Positions 45,091 through 55,829 of a DNA stretch of 64,000 nucleotides are shown here, piece after piece. The notes beneath the pieces were generated by a model, which worked only from the letters and a program-made list of their open reading frames with translations, was not told the origin of the DNA and ran no database searches. The stretch's first letter is position 1. Every line of letters starts with the position of its first letter. The stretch covers positions 806,001 through 870,000 of the forward strand of contig JAMZAV010000024.1 of the NCBI GenBank assembly GCA_024449915.1, read 5' to 3'. The DNA comes from Sweltsa coloradensis. Taxonomy: Eukaryota; Arthropoda; Insecta; Plecoptera; Chloroperlidae. Made by a program: the position numbers and the translations under genes.

Positions 45091-45474
45091 AATTATTACT
45101 TTACTATGTACCTACCAATATTATTTATATTAGTATTACATTATTATTATTATCTTCATTAATGTTTACTTTTTATATTAGCCTAGTGTGATTTGATTTG
45201 ACAATATTGTATCTAGAAGTAAAATGCAAGTGATGTGTGCTCACTGCTCATATTATGTTCTTGTTCTTTTCTGTACTGTTCTTCTTTGATGCTTTCCTAA
45301 GTTGTGGCAAGCAATAGAAACATCCATTTTAATACATTTTCTGATACACAGTCACAGCACACTGAATTGCATCAGCATCTTAATTCACTAGACACATCTT
45401 GACTTTGCCATGCCTTACTTTTGGTATCTGTAATTACATTATTTCTATGATGTATTTCTTTCTTTTATTTCCAG

Positions 45475-45791
45475 TTGACTTTTTGAATGGTGTTAGCAAA
45501 TCACCACAGCATTTGGCCTTGCGCCCCATGTATGTAACAGACAACAATTCCTTACATCGGCCTCCCCTAATAACCAACAATTATTCCACTTGGTCCAGAT
45601 TTCGATACCAGCCTCGAAAAAGCAAATCTTTTAGCTCTCTGCCCAAAAGAAATGCAGATAGAATTAGAGTGGCTAACTCCGAAACTAATATCATCAGTGA
45701 TGACGACACCCCTGGGCGGTCTTCGTTTCCTTCCTCTGCCAAACCTAGGCCAAAGTCACTTTATGCTCAGCATGAATCACGATATTATGTC
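45475..45791 (+). CDS. NKAIN: NKAIN alternative terminal exon
   Basis: A strong acceptor, TTTATTTCCAG, precedes 45475. Joined to exon 38639 the T plus TT gives Phe, and the frame reads FDFLNGVSKSPQHLALRPMY then VTDNNSLHRPP, to TGA 45789-45791. FDFLNG mimics the FDFIGG of exon 40620. HLALRPMYVTD corresponds to human HLQLQPLYTSG, the normal family C-terminus. Here about 80 extra polar, Arg/Ser-rich residues follow (RFRYQPRKSKSFSSLPKR). An internal acceptor at 45497 (TTAG|CAAATC) is in phase with exon 40620. So either the short exon is skipped (start 45475) or included (start 45497), with the frame kept in both cases. Confidence 0.75.
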
Positions 45792-45945
45792 TGATTATAA
45801 ACTTGTATCCTCTCCTGTTTTATGGAATTTGCCTAGTCTAAAATACTGTTTTATTTTATATAAATTCTTCTTAAAGCATGCATTTTTGCAAATTTGTTAA
45901 CATTATTTATTCATGCCTCTCTTCTGGTTCTGGTTTACGTTCATT

Positions 45946-46083
<138 letters not shown>

Positions 46084-46088
46084 ATAAC

Positions 46089-46258
46089 TAGGGATCCTGA
46101 GAAATAGCAAATAAAAAGTTCTCATTTCATTAATCATTAATCATTATTAAAAATCTTCAATTTCAGTATATAAACTCAAGGTCATCAAGCATCATTTTGT
46201 CATAAAAATAGCACTGCAATCACTGCCCTTCAGCAAAATGAACACATTATTATTATTA

Positions 46259-46299
<41 letters not shown>

Positions 46300-46613
46300 A
46301 ACAAATATTTATGCCATGTAAATTAAACTTACGGGTAATTGAAATTAGCTAGGCGTATTCGATAATAATATTTTCAAGTCATTTTGACAACTACGTTAAA
46401 ACAGAAATGTTGATTTCAGTGCCCAATAATTGTAAAATTAATTGCATATTTTGGAGCTAAAACTTGCAGAATATTTGAGAAAAGTTTCCGATTTTGCTCT
46501 AATTTAGCAGATAAACGTGATCATTGCCTTATTTCGCTACTTAATATTAAAACGTCATATTTAGCATCATTAAGCGAAAAAAAAAAGGCAATCACAAAAT
46601 TTCAGGGTCCCTA
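46089..46613. mobile_element. hAT-like nonautonomous element, 8-bp TSD
   Basis: The ends read TAGGGATCCTGA and TCAGGGTCCCTA, flanked by GTAATAAC at 46081-46088 and 46614-46621. The left duplication is formed partly from the last GTA unit, so the element inserted at the edge of the microsatellite. An (ATT)n tract (about 46243-46299) lies inside. Confidence 0.85.
46243..46299. repeat. (ATT)n microsatellite
   Basis: About 19 ATT units with one GTT, inside the hAT-like element. Confidence 0.9.
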
Positions 46614-49600
46614 GTAATAACTAATAATACGGGTTTAGTTAGAGTTAAAACTGGTTAAGGGTTTTGAATAAGTACCGTAGTGCAAAGGCCTGCATGTAAA
46701 AAGCTGTGTAAGAGGTACTACAAGTATTGGTTTATTATGTGGATGTGGTGCATGAGACCCTAAGAAGGCAGATGCCATGACATGACATTAGTCAAAACAA
46801 TTGATAGAAGATTGATTCCATTGCTCCTGACTTCTACATAGTTAAAGTCATGTTTATCAGTAGGTCGTATATCTAGTTTAGCTATACTTACAGCACAGCC
46901 ATTTGTGACCAAATCTTGTCATTGCACAATGCTATTTGGCTATTCCTTCTTGTCAACTGAAAATATTGTCTTTGACATAATTAGTTTCTTGCCAAGCATG
47001 GTTCCAAAATGTGACATACCTATTATTTTGTATTAGTTATTACTAATTAATAATTATGCCAAGTATTAACAACTTTTAAATCAATGTTTACCTAGTTGAG
47101 TATGATAAAAAAACTTGATGGGAATGGCCAATTAAAACAATGTTTTGTAATATAACAAAACTGTCTTTTATTTTCTTTCTTTGTTTAGTCAAAGGTAGAG
47201 GAAAGAAACTGTACATTTTGTAGCATGCATGGACGCACAATATACCCTTAAGATAATTTCTTATAAGTATTGAGGTTGCTAGTTGCTACACCTGTTAATT
47301 ATCAGCTCAATTTCCATGCAATTTACTCGTAGTACTTGGTGGCGTCTTAAAGTTATATTCTATTAACTAATCATCGTACATTGGTGGTGTATAATGCAGC
47401 ACAATGCATTGACGCAACAAATTGGCCAAAATATATATTTTCATTATTTTATCATACTCATAGCAAAACAATGTTTGAATATTGTGCTTACAATGCAATG
47501 CTCCATGAATGAGTCAATCCAGAGTAAGGCATCAATACAAATTAAATTTAAATACTTGAAATTTAATTTTTATATTCATATTCAATATGAATTTTCCTTT
47601 GAAATGACTTAATTTAAAATTTAGAAAGTCCCTACTAAAACATTACGTACTTTTGTTTTGACTCTGCTTCATTTACTACTTCCTGGTTTATAGCTCTGAT
47701 TTAATTAGTGAGCTAATGTTTTGAATTGTGATATATTTAATTATTTATTGTTAAGTTTTTCTTACACTTGGTTTTGTTTTTGTTGTGACATTTTGAATGG
47801 TATTTTTTAATAAACACTTAACAGTAGTGTAATGATTGTGTCTTTATTTTCAACTGGTTGCTGGCTTTGTTTGGGTCTAGAACTAACTCCTAATTCCTAA
47901 CTCAATATTCTCATACCTGTTTTACTTTTAACAATTGCCTTCTGTTTTGTTCAGGTATTTCTTATTTCATTGTTGTACACAGGTAGTGATATTAGAGTAG
48001 GATTACTTAGGTGTGCACTTCATATACTCATGTATGTAGTATTTTTGATTACTGTTCACCATAAGGTTTATCTTTGTATGTGATATTAAAGCTAATTTAT
48101 AAACCAAACTATTTATATGTGACAGTACCTGAAATTTGTAGTAGAATACTTTGAGCTCGACTTTGGTATTTGTCACATGAAATCGTGAACTAAAACATAT
48201 TTAAAAAAATATTTTGACACTGCAGACAATATTTTGGACCATACCCTTATTTTTTAAATTCAATTACATATGTAACGGTTTCACTTCTGGATCATACGCA
48301 CGGACTAACGCCAATAAGGCGATAGAAAATATTAAAACCGCCCGAAGTTGCAAATTTTTAGTCGTATCTCAACAACGCCGCAAAATATAAAAAAAGTAAC
48401 TAAGGACAGTAATGTAGTTTTGGCAGAAATATTGACTGTCTTTAATAACTTTTTTAATATTTTGCAGCGTTCTTGAGTTACGACTAAACTAATTTCACTT
48501 GATTTTAATATTGGTGGGAGTTTTACGCCTTAAATGTTTGATCAAAGTGTAGTTGGAGAAAAAATAGCCAAGGAAACGTTGAAGTACTCTGGCTAAGACT
48601 TGACTCGAACTCGTTATACCCGTATAACATTCATTCTCAAGTCGTACACGTAATATAGGTAACTTAGTTGGGGCCTATAATGTTTTCCTATCAATCAATA
48701 CATGAACATGACAGCTGAATTGCTAGGAGAGCTAGAATAATGATCTGTAGCTATGATCTAAAAGAATGTTCGTCATGGATCAGAGGGGAGATATGTAGCC
48801 AGCAGCTCATTAAGCATTTGTAGTCTGGCTTCTAGTCATACTGCCCGACGGGTCTGCTTATGAAATTTTTTGGTTCCTGCTTCATTGGTGGAGGAAGATT
48901 ACTTTGCATGATCTCCTTACTTCAACAACCTAACAATCTTGACAAGAGGATGATGGGAACCTGTACTAATGCCTAATAATGTGAGGTTAAACGTAGAGAT
49001 TCTAAAGCCTTAGGCACACACGTAGGCGTAGGGACATTTGTTTCCTCCACTTAGTTTTTAAGTTACGCATTACTGTTGTGATTATGACCATGGAGGTAAA
49101 AGCATTGCTCACAATTATTTCTCGTGTTTCCATTTTGCATGGTAAAACCAATTAGTAGTTAGTACATAGTTTCTTAGTAATTTATCATTATAAATTTAGT
49201 GAAGGTTGAACACTTCAATCTTCATTTCCTCAAGTTATTTGCTTCAGCTTGAAAATTACAATGAAAGTAATTCTATTACTTAGTTTTTACTGAAAAGTAA
49301 TACAATTACTTTTGTAAATCACTATCAGTATCTAATAGTAACAAATAATCATTTTATTTTATATTTACCTAGCCTACTTTTCACAAAAAAATCTGCTAAG
49401 ACAATTGAAGAGTGGGTATAAGATCTTCAATCTCACACTTGCAACGCAAACCACATTCATATTCATTGTAACCCCACTAATTAACCTCATTACTACTGTA
49501 TAACATAATTGAATAGATAGAGACTGTTATTTTCTGTGCTTTTAGCATTGACCCAGAAGATAAATTCAATTGTGTGCTTTGGTTTACTGTCCCCCACTGA

Positions 49601-50759
49601 AAATCAGTTATGTGACTGAGTGGGTAGACTAGACTCTAAATACGGATTTATTTATTTAATGTTAATTCTGCTCTACTAATAACTGACCATAATAAATAAA
49701 TAAATAGCTTGCTTACTCTTATCCCAGTCAAACTGTGTTCGGAAAAAGCATTCTGGTTACTTGTTGCACACACCGGGTTCTATACTTTTCAAGCATTAAA
49801 ATTCCCTACTATACAAACTGTTTTGTATATGGCTGAGAAAATGGGAAATATGAAAATGGTAGTCGGAGAATAATTTTCACCAACTTGTTTGCAGCTAAAA
49901 CCATTACTTAAATCTTTCATTAGTATATATTCTGGTGGTATATTCTTATTTCTGGTACGAATTACAACCTAGGTTTAATTTAAATTAGCCATATAATTTT
50001 GACGCTGGTTGTTGAATTTAAACCACGCAGCACCTCCTTGCTTGGTAGTTGATGGTGGGTGGCTACAAATGGCATGGCTTGGTTGCCCAACAAGGTTGTG
50101 ACCATGCCTACCCATCCTTTGATTTACGAACATGTTTCCACCCTAATTCGCTTAGCCAACAAACGGAATGAATTTCCAAACACAGTGAATGCTTTCACTC
50201 ATACTGTAGTCCCTAGGAGTTGTAGTAGTATTCAGTACAACACTATAGACACAACAGATTCTTATTTCATTTCCATACTAATATTAAAATGTTGTTTCAA
50301 TTTCTTCTATACTTTGTTATGTTTTCTGCTAGTCTATGCGACTGAAGAGATACTAAACAAGTTAGTTATATATATACAACAATTGCATCATAGGTTATTG
50401 CCTTAAAGCCCTGTGTGTTGATATCTAATTAGCTTATCTAGAAATGCCCAAATGCAGTGTGCATGAGAGATTATAAAGACCATTGTTATGAGTGTTTAAA
50501 GAAGAGTCACTTTTCCTACAGGACGTTGTGAAAGGCCACTTGCATTGTTTGGTGAGCCTTGCAAATTTAAGTTCTTCTGCGTGTCGTGAAATAGTTGGAA
50601 GGGTTTTATGAAGTTGATGGGTAAACTGGTAAGAATTGTGATAAACTGTGCCAAATAATTGTTTAAATGTAAAATAAGTAGCACTCAGCTGTTTAATGAA
50701 GTAGGCTTCTGTTAATTTTGCTCTTTGATGACTGACACTTAGTTTTATTTTTCCAATAG
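46614..50759 (+). other. NKAIN intron or 3' region
   Basis: Four kilobases of AT-rich DNA with no convincing exon. A 30-base segment at 50522-50551 has good splice sites (see rejected items). A palindromic repeat at 48345-48500 is listed separately. Confidence 0.55.
48345..48500. repeat. small foldback repeat
   Basis: TAGTCGTATCTCAACAACGC with CGCAAAATATAAAAAA pairs with TTTTTTAATATTTTGCAGCG and TTGAGTTACGACTA. The outer AATATTAAAACCGCC pairs loosely with TTTTAATATTGGTGGG further right. The latter motif also occurs beside the PIP4K2-intron foldback (about 4992-5010). Confidence 0.6.
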
Positions 50760-51691
50760 CTCAAGTTAATAAATCTGGCAACAAGGGTAATTGCGTCCGT
50801 AACTCACTGTACTCGATTGAGTTCAGCCAGCCGGAAGATGAACAACAAATAGCCCCCCGCCCGATGACCCCTAGGCGGGTGAAACGACGCAGCGAAACAG
50901 CACGCAACTCCGTTCGACACCACAATAGAAACTCTTTGAGGTCGTCACAGCGACGCAGGCATGTTCAAAACCCTGTCACCAGACTAATCGAACAGCAACA
51001 GCTTGGTCTTGGCCTGCAAAGTACGAGAACAACCAATTTAGATACTTCTTCAGATTATGATCCAAATTCTTCCGGTGTTAACTTGGGAAATTCAAGTTTT
51101 GCAATTCCCAACCATAGCTATAAGCTCCAAGCCCCCTATTTGAACTCAAAGCCCATCATTGCGGCTATTAATCGTCAGGTGGTCGAAGCAAATGTGGCTC
51201 TACTAGGCTCAAACCATAAAGTAAGTTTGGATAAATCTAATTTTCGTTTTCGTGAGCAAAATTATAACATACGTTCGTCGCATTATGACGACGATATGGC
51301 CGTAGAGGATACTACAGGCCACACGAATCCCACATATCAGCAAAGCTCGATGCAAAGTCTAAACGAAGAAGACATGTATAACAACAGGCCGGGCTCCGCT
51401 AGATCGAGTTATTCGAATTATCATGGTACTAGAACTATTTCACATGTAAACCAACCAGACAGACAGCCTCAAGGGTTTGCAAGATCCATCTCGGAAGTGC
51501 AAGACCCTTCGAGGGCCATTTCCTATGTAGATAAAGGCGGTGTGAAACAGATGTATTTCCAGGGCCAAGCAACGGCCCAAGTTCCCACCAATCACCGGCG
51601 ATCGTCTCGGCGACTGGGCTCCACATTCATTCAAGCGGGACCCCCTGCGTACAATGTTCAGGGAGCAGTTGATTCGGAAACTGTCATCTAG
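50760..51691 (+). CDS. NKAIN: NKAIN alternative long C-terminal exon
   Basis: The acceptor is TTATTTTTCCAATAG. Entry is in phase 1 (T from exon 38639 plus CT gives Ser); 309 codons to TAG 51689-51691. It begins SQVNKSGNKGNCVRNSLYSI. Then comes the basic patch RPMTPRRVKRRSETARNS, followed by Ser/Asn/Gln-rich sequence without membrane segments. It ends GPPAYNVQG...DSETVI. The C-terminal T-V-I fits a class I PDZ-binding motif, and PPAY resembles a WW-domain ligand. Long basic tails exist in some invertebrate NKAIN isoforms to my recollection, but vertebrate forms end near the LQPLY block. Exon 38639 can join here directly; 40620 (phase 2) cannot. An internal start at 50864 is unlikely. Confidence 0.75.
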
Positions 51692-52480
51692 GGGCTGGAT
51701 GCAACGGCTCAACTATCAAACAAATCAAAATACGTATTTGTGTTCGGCATGTTCATTTTATCTGTAGGTTATTCTTAAACACTTCATAGATGAATATGCT
51801 CATTGGGTTGTTTTCATATAATCGTTTGTTTGAATATTATTATTTTGAGTTTCCCTCCTACTTCACTTGGCTGTACATTGGGTGTGTTTGTTTTGTTATA
51901 AGGAGCAGTATGGACTCTGAAGCTTGTAGACGTCACATTGATGTGGGGTCAGAATGTAAAGTCAGAAGTTTAGAAATACTAAACCATCTCAAGCTGGGTT
52001 AGAGCAACCAAAGATATTTTATTTAATCTAATCTTCCGACAAACATGTCAGTTTTTTTGCCAATAATGATTTCAAGTTTTTAAGTTTGATTTATAAATAC
52101 TGACACAATTGAACCATATTATTTCCAATGGTTTTTACTTTTTAGGCTATTCAAGTGGTCAAGTGGCCTCACATTGTTGATTTTGTCAAATGGCTAGTTT
52201 TAAAATCAAAACTCTAATCTTTGGACATCCCACAACCTCTTTTTCTATCCACGGAAAAATAGCCTGTGGGTTGATACTTTTTGACGTTTTCACCCTCTAG
52301 ATATAAGCCTAATATCATGAGCATGTTTATAAAGCTGTGCTTATATTAAAAACAATTAACACTTGGTATTTGGCGTTAGGCTATTACAATATTGATGTTG
52401 CATAGTTGTAAATATGGATAAACTAATTAGTCTTGATTTAATGGCCCTACCAAAGGGTTAGGCATAGGCCTACATCAAAC
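51692..52480. other. 3' UTR and intergenic DNA after NKAIN
   Basis: No clear canonical AATAAA near the stop. No further exons. Confidence 0.5.
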
Positions 52481-52853
52481 TAGGGACCCCAATAGAAAGT
52501 CTAATTATGCATAGACTAAGCATAGTATTGAAATTATATCATAGCACTTCAGTCATATTTTGTGGGATACGTTTGGCGTGTCAGTGCAACTGCCGACGAT
52601 TGCAAACAAACGTATGTAGGCGAGGTAAAGAGCGTGAAAATATGAATTCTCTCTTTTAATTGGGCTCGTACTCGGCAATAATCGTGAGAAAAATAACGAA
52701 CAGGAAAACGGCAAATGCAGTTCACACTCGTAACTTCAGAAGAAAGATCCAAAACTACCATTTAATTCAAACTTCCAAACAAATTGTCTACGTTACGTAG
52801 TGATGATTTCAACTTTAAAGGTGGCGTTTAAATTATCAACACTTTGGTCCCTA
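52481..52853. mobile_element. TIR element candidate related to the 46089 element
   Basis: TAGGGACC at the left and GGTCCCTA at the right, extended by AAAC/GTTT outside. Termini resemble those at 46089, but no target-site duplication is visible (CATCAAAC versus GTTTAGGG). Confidence 0.45.
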
Positions 52854-54638
52854 GTTTAGGGTATAATAATATTGTAAATACTTCATAGCCTCTTAGACAT
52901 TGAAGTTCACATCACTTGGTCGGCAAAAAATATATATAAAATATACATTGTAGGGTATTCAAGTTCAGTTTAATTTTTCGTATTCATGTTGCCAATTTAA
53001 AATTATGGAGCTTTTTATATCAAAATTTACTTTTTTGTATACATCATTCATCCCAATAAGTCCAATAAAAAGTAAAAACATACAAAATAAAGTTAACAAG
53101 CCCACCAACTCCTGTGTAGTGACTGGAGTTCCAGAAGAGTTTACAGGTGGAACTCTTTGTTGAGTATAAGAACCAAAATGATTGCTCCAACGAGCTTAAC
53201 AGGTTTGTAATTTACTGTTTTTGACAAAACAAGCACACCTGCTATGTTTGTACACTATAATGCCATTCTGAACAGGCTTAAGTCAGTTTGTTGACCTTGA
53301 TGAAAATGATCTCATTGGAATTGTAAATTAGGAATTTCCAAATATGTGCTAGAGTATTTGATATGTACCAACAACACATGCCCTTAATTCCTATTCACAT
53401 AATTTATAAATTATTTATATACTCAAGTCTTGTTGAAATAACCTTTAACTCGGTATATCCAGTTTTCAGTACTATTAAGTATGGTATCTAACTAGAATGT
53501 AGGAAATGTTTTAAATGGCTACTACTATATCTGTTAAGAAAGGTTAGTCATGACAAACTAGTCTTTGGAAGGCAACGTTAAAGCAGCAACAAACACTGGG
53601 TATTGACATGCCTCTCTCCAAGCTCGAGTAAATCACATTATCTATTTTGAGCCGACATCGAACCAGTGTATGGTTTGTAAAACAGCCTTTAACTTAAAGT
53701 TAAGACTAAGAGTGTGTGAGTAGGCCTACCAGTACTTGATTCAACTCAAACTTTTTGAGCTTGTTATTTGACGTGCTGAATGCTTATAATTTGGAGCCTA
53801 GCTTGCTTGATAAATCAAAATGACAAGTGTCCAAGCTCTCTACTTAAGTAATAACTTGACACACAACACTACTTGAAACTTGAAAGTTACAACAATGATG
53901 TCCCTTATTTGTTGTAAGCAGTGTATGTAAACAATGTAGCTCTGAATATTGGTTTTATATCTAAATGTTGATTTAGTGAATGGCTGTAACGAAATTCTGT
54001 GCTCTACTTCGTCTTTAATTTACTACCTCTATAGCAAGAAAGAAGTGAAGTACGTAATTGCACATACCTAATGCTTCTCATGATAATACATGTGGCGAAT
54101 GCTGCAGTACAATGAGTAATATTCAGAGCGAGCCCAGCCTATGCATTAAATTGGGAATGTCATACCTATTGTGAAATATTGTGAAGTTAGTTTGAACTAC
54201 CTGGAAATGCTGTAAGCCTATACAAGTATGTTTTGTTATTCAGTACTTATTTTTTTATTATATGCAGTCGGGACTTAAGTTTTAATGTGTTTTGACTTTT
54301 GAATACACTGTAGATGATTATAAAATAATATGCAGGCTTGGTAATTGCTTTTATTTTTAATGTAAAATGAAATATGGCACTACTACCTAATAGGCCTACA
54401 TAATGAAGATCACACTCACACAAACAGGTCATACAAATTCATATCAAATATGAGAATAAAAGATATGAAGGTATTAGTTACATGGGAATATTATATATCC
54501 AGCTGCATACATCAATCATGTTGTAAATACATTTTGTACGGTATTTTAATAAATACTATTCCAATGTTTAATCAAATTGCAATTTGTGAATAAGACTTTC
54601 AATAGTAAAGCTATGCAACTTTTAATAGGTATGAATAG
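52854..54638. other. noncoding stretch
   Basis: AT-rich; nothing recognised. Confidence 0.5.
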
Positions 54639-55821
54639 CAGTGGCATATCCAAGGGGGGGGGAGGGGGGACAACCCCCTCCCCTTTTGCCCCCCAAAAAA
54701 ATACTAAAGAAAGGCATTGAGTAAAATAACTATCTGACCAAAAATTGGATCCAGATCTGAAATCTTGCCAGTTGCCACAAATCTTACGGCCACGGGATCG
54801 ATATTGGCATGCCACCCCACGCCTACTATTAGTACTCTCAATTATAGCTGAATCATCTAGCTACCGTAAGACATGCCGACTTGTGTTTTTGACCATGGCC
54901 ATTTTTATCGTTTTGAATCTAACATATTTGGTGAAATATTTGGTGAAAATGCAATCATTTTAATATGATTTTGTTTTGTTTACGAGTGTCATATAACATA
55001 TTAATGCAAAAGTAATTGAGAAAATTTAAAATAAGATTGTATTTAGCCATTCATGTGCTGAATATTGTGATTAGGTGTAACAATTAGTGGAACTTGATGT
55101 TAGTTTATTTATATTAAAGTGGATTTTAGTTGATAAATTGTTGGCCGTGTTGTTTTAAAACGCACAGATTTTCACCAAAATGAGCTACCCCCCACTTAAA
55201 CGTCAATACGTAATAATAATATCAGTCCCTTATTCCAACATGCGTCGGGTCGGGGGGTAACGAGTCACCATTTTCTCGGGCTACGGCTATCAGTGCTTGC
55301 TAACCAGGCTCTGCACCTATCTTCTTCGCTGTCTATTAAGACCGGCATTTCATTGGTTGAAACTAGGGCTGGGCAAAAAAATCGATATTTCGATATGATA
55401 TCGAATATCGATAATTGGAAATATTTTCGATATCGATATTTGATTTCATATCGAAATGTCGAAATTTACACAAAAAATGATAAATTTCGTAATTTTGGTG
55501 GAGGTGGAGGTTTGTAGGTAGTCTAAATTAAATTAACCTGGCTGGTGCATTTGGTGGAGGTGCCGGGTCATAAAACGTGATTGTAAGATCGTAAAAATCA
55601 TTAAATAGGTTAATGGTGATACCTTATCAACCCTATTTGGTGACAAATTATGAAAAGTAAACCCACTCTTAAAAAAAAAAAATTAACAAACAATTACATT
55701 TCGATATATCGATAGGGGCCTATCATATTGAAATTTTTCGTGTGATATCGATAATTGAATGATGTCATAGCCCAGCACTAGTTAAAACCCCTCCCTTTAT
55801 GAATTCATGGATATGCCACTG
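54639..55821. mobile_element. hAT-like element, 8-bp TSD, host of a nested insertion
   Basis: The ends read CAGTGGCATATCCA and TGGATATGCCACTG, a perfect 14-bp inverted repeat. They are flanked by exact ATGAATAG repeats at 54631-54638 and 55822-55829. GGGGGAGGGG near the left end is answered by CCCCTCCC at the right. A second element is inserted inside (55364-55780). No transposase. Confidence 0.93.
55364..55780. mobile_element. hAT-like element nested in the 54639 element
   Basis: The ends read TAGGGCTGGGCA and ATAGCCCAGCACTA, with ATCGAT/GATATC-rich inverted subterminal sequence. Flanks GTTGAAAC (55356-55363) and GTTAAAAC (55781-55788) agree at 7 of 8 bases. Confidence 0.85.
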
Positions 55822-55829
55822 ATGAATAG

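Noticed and set aside
50522..50551. 30-base microexon in front of the NKAIN tail exon (good acceptor and donor)
   Set aside because: Only phase 0 is open (DVVKGHLHCL), but the surrounding NKAIN exons need phase 1; no homologous segment is known to me.
54721..54963. 72-codon plus frame in the hAT-like element
   Set aside because: No transposase motif; probably chance.
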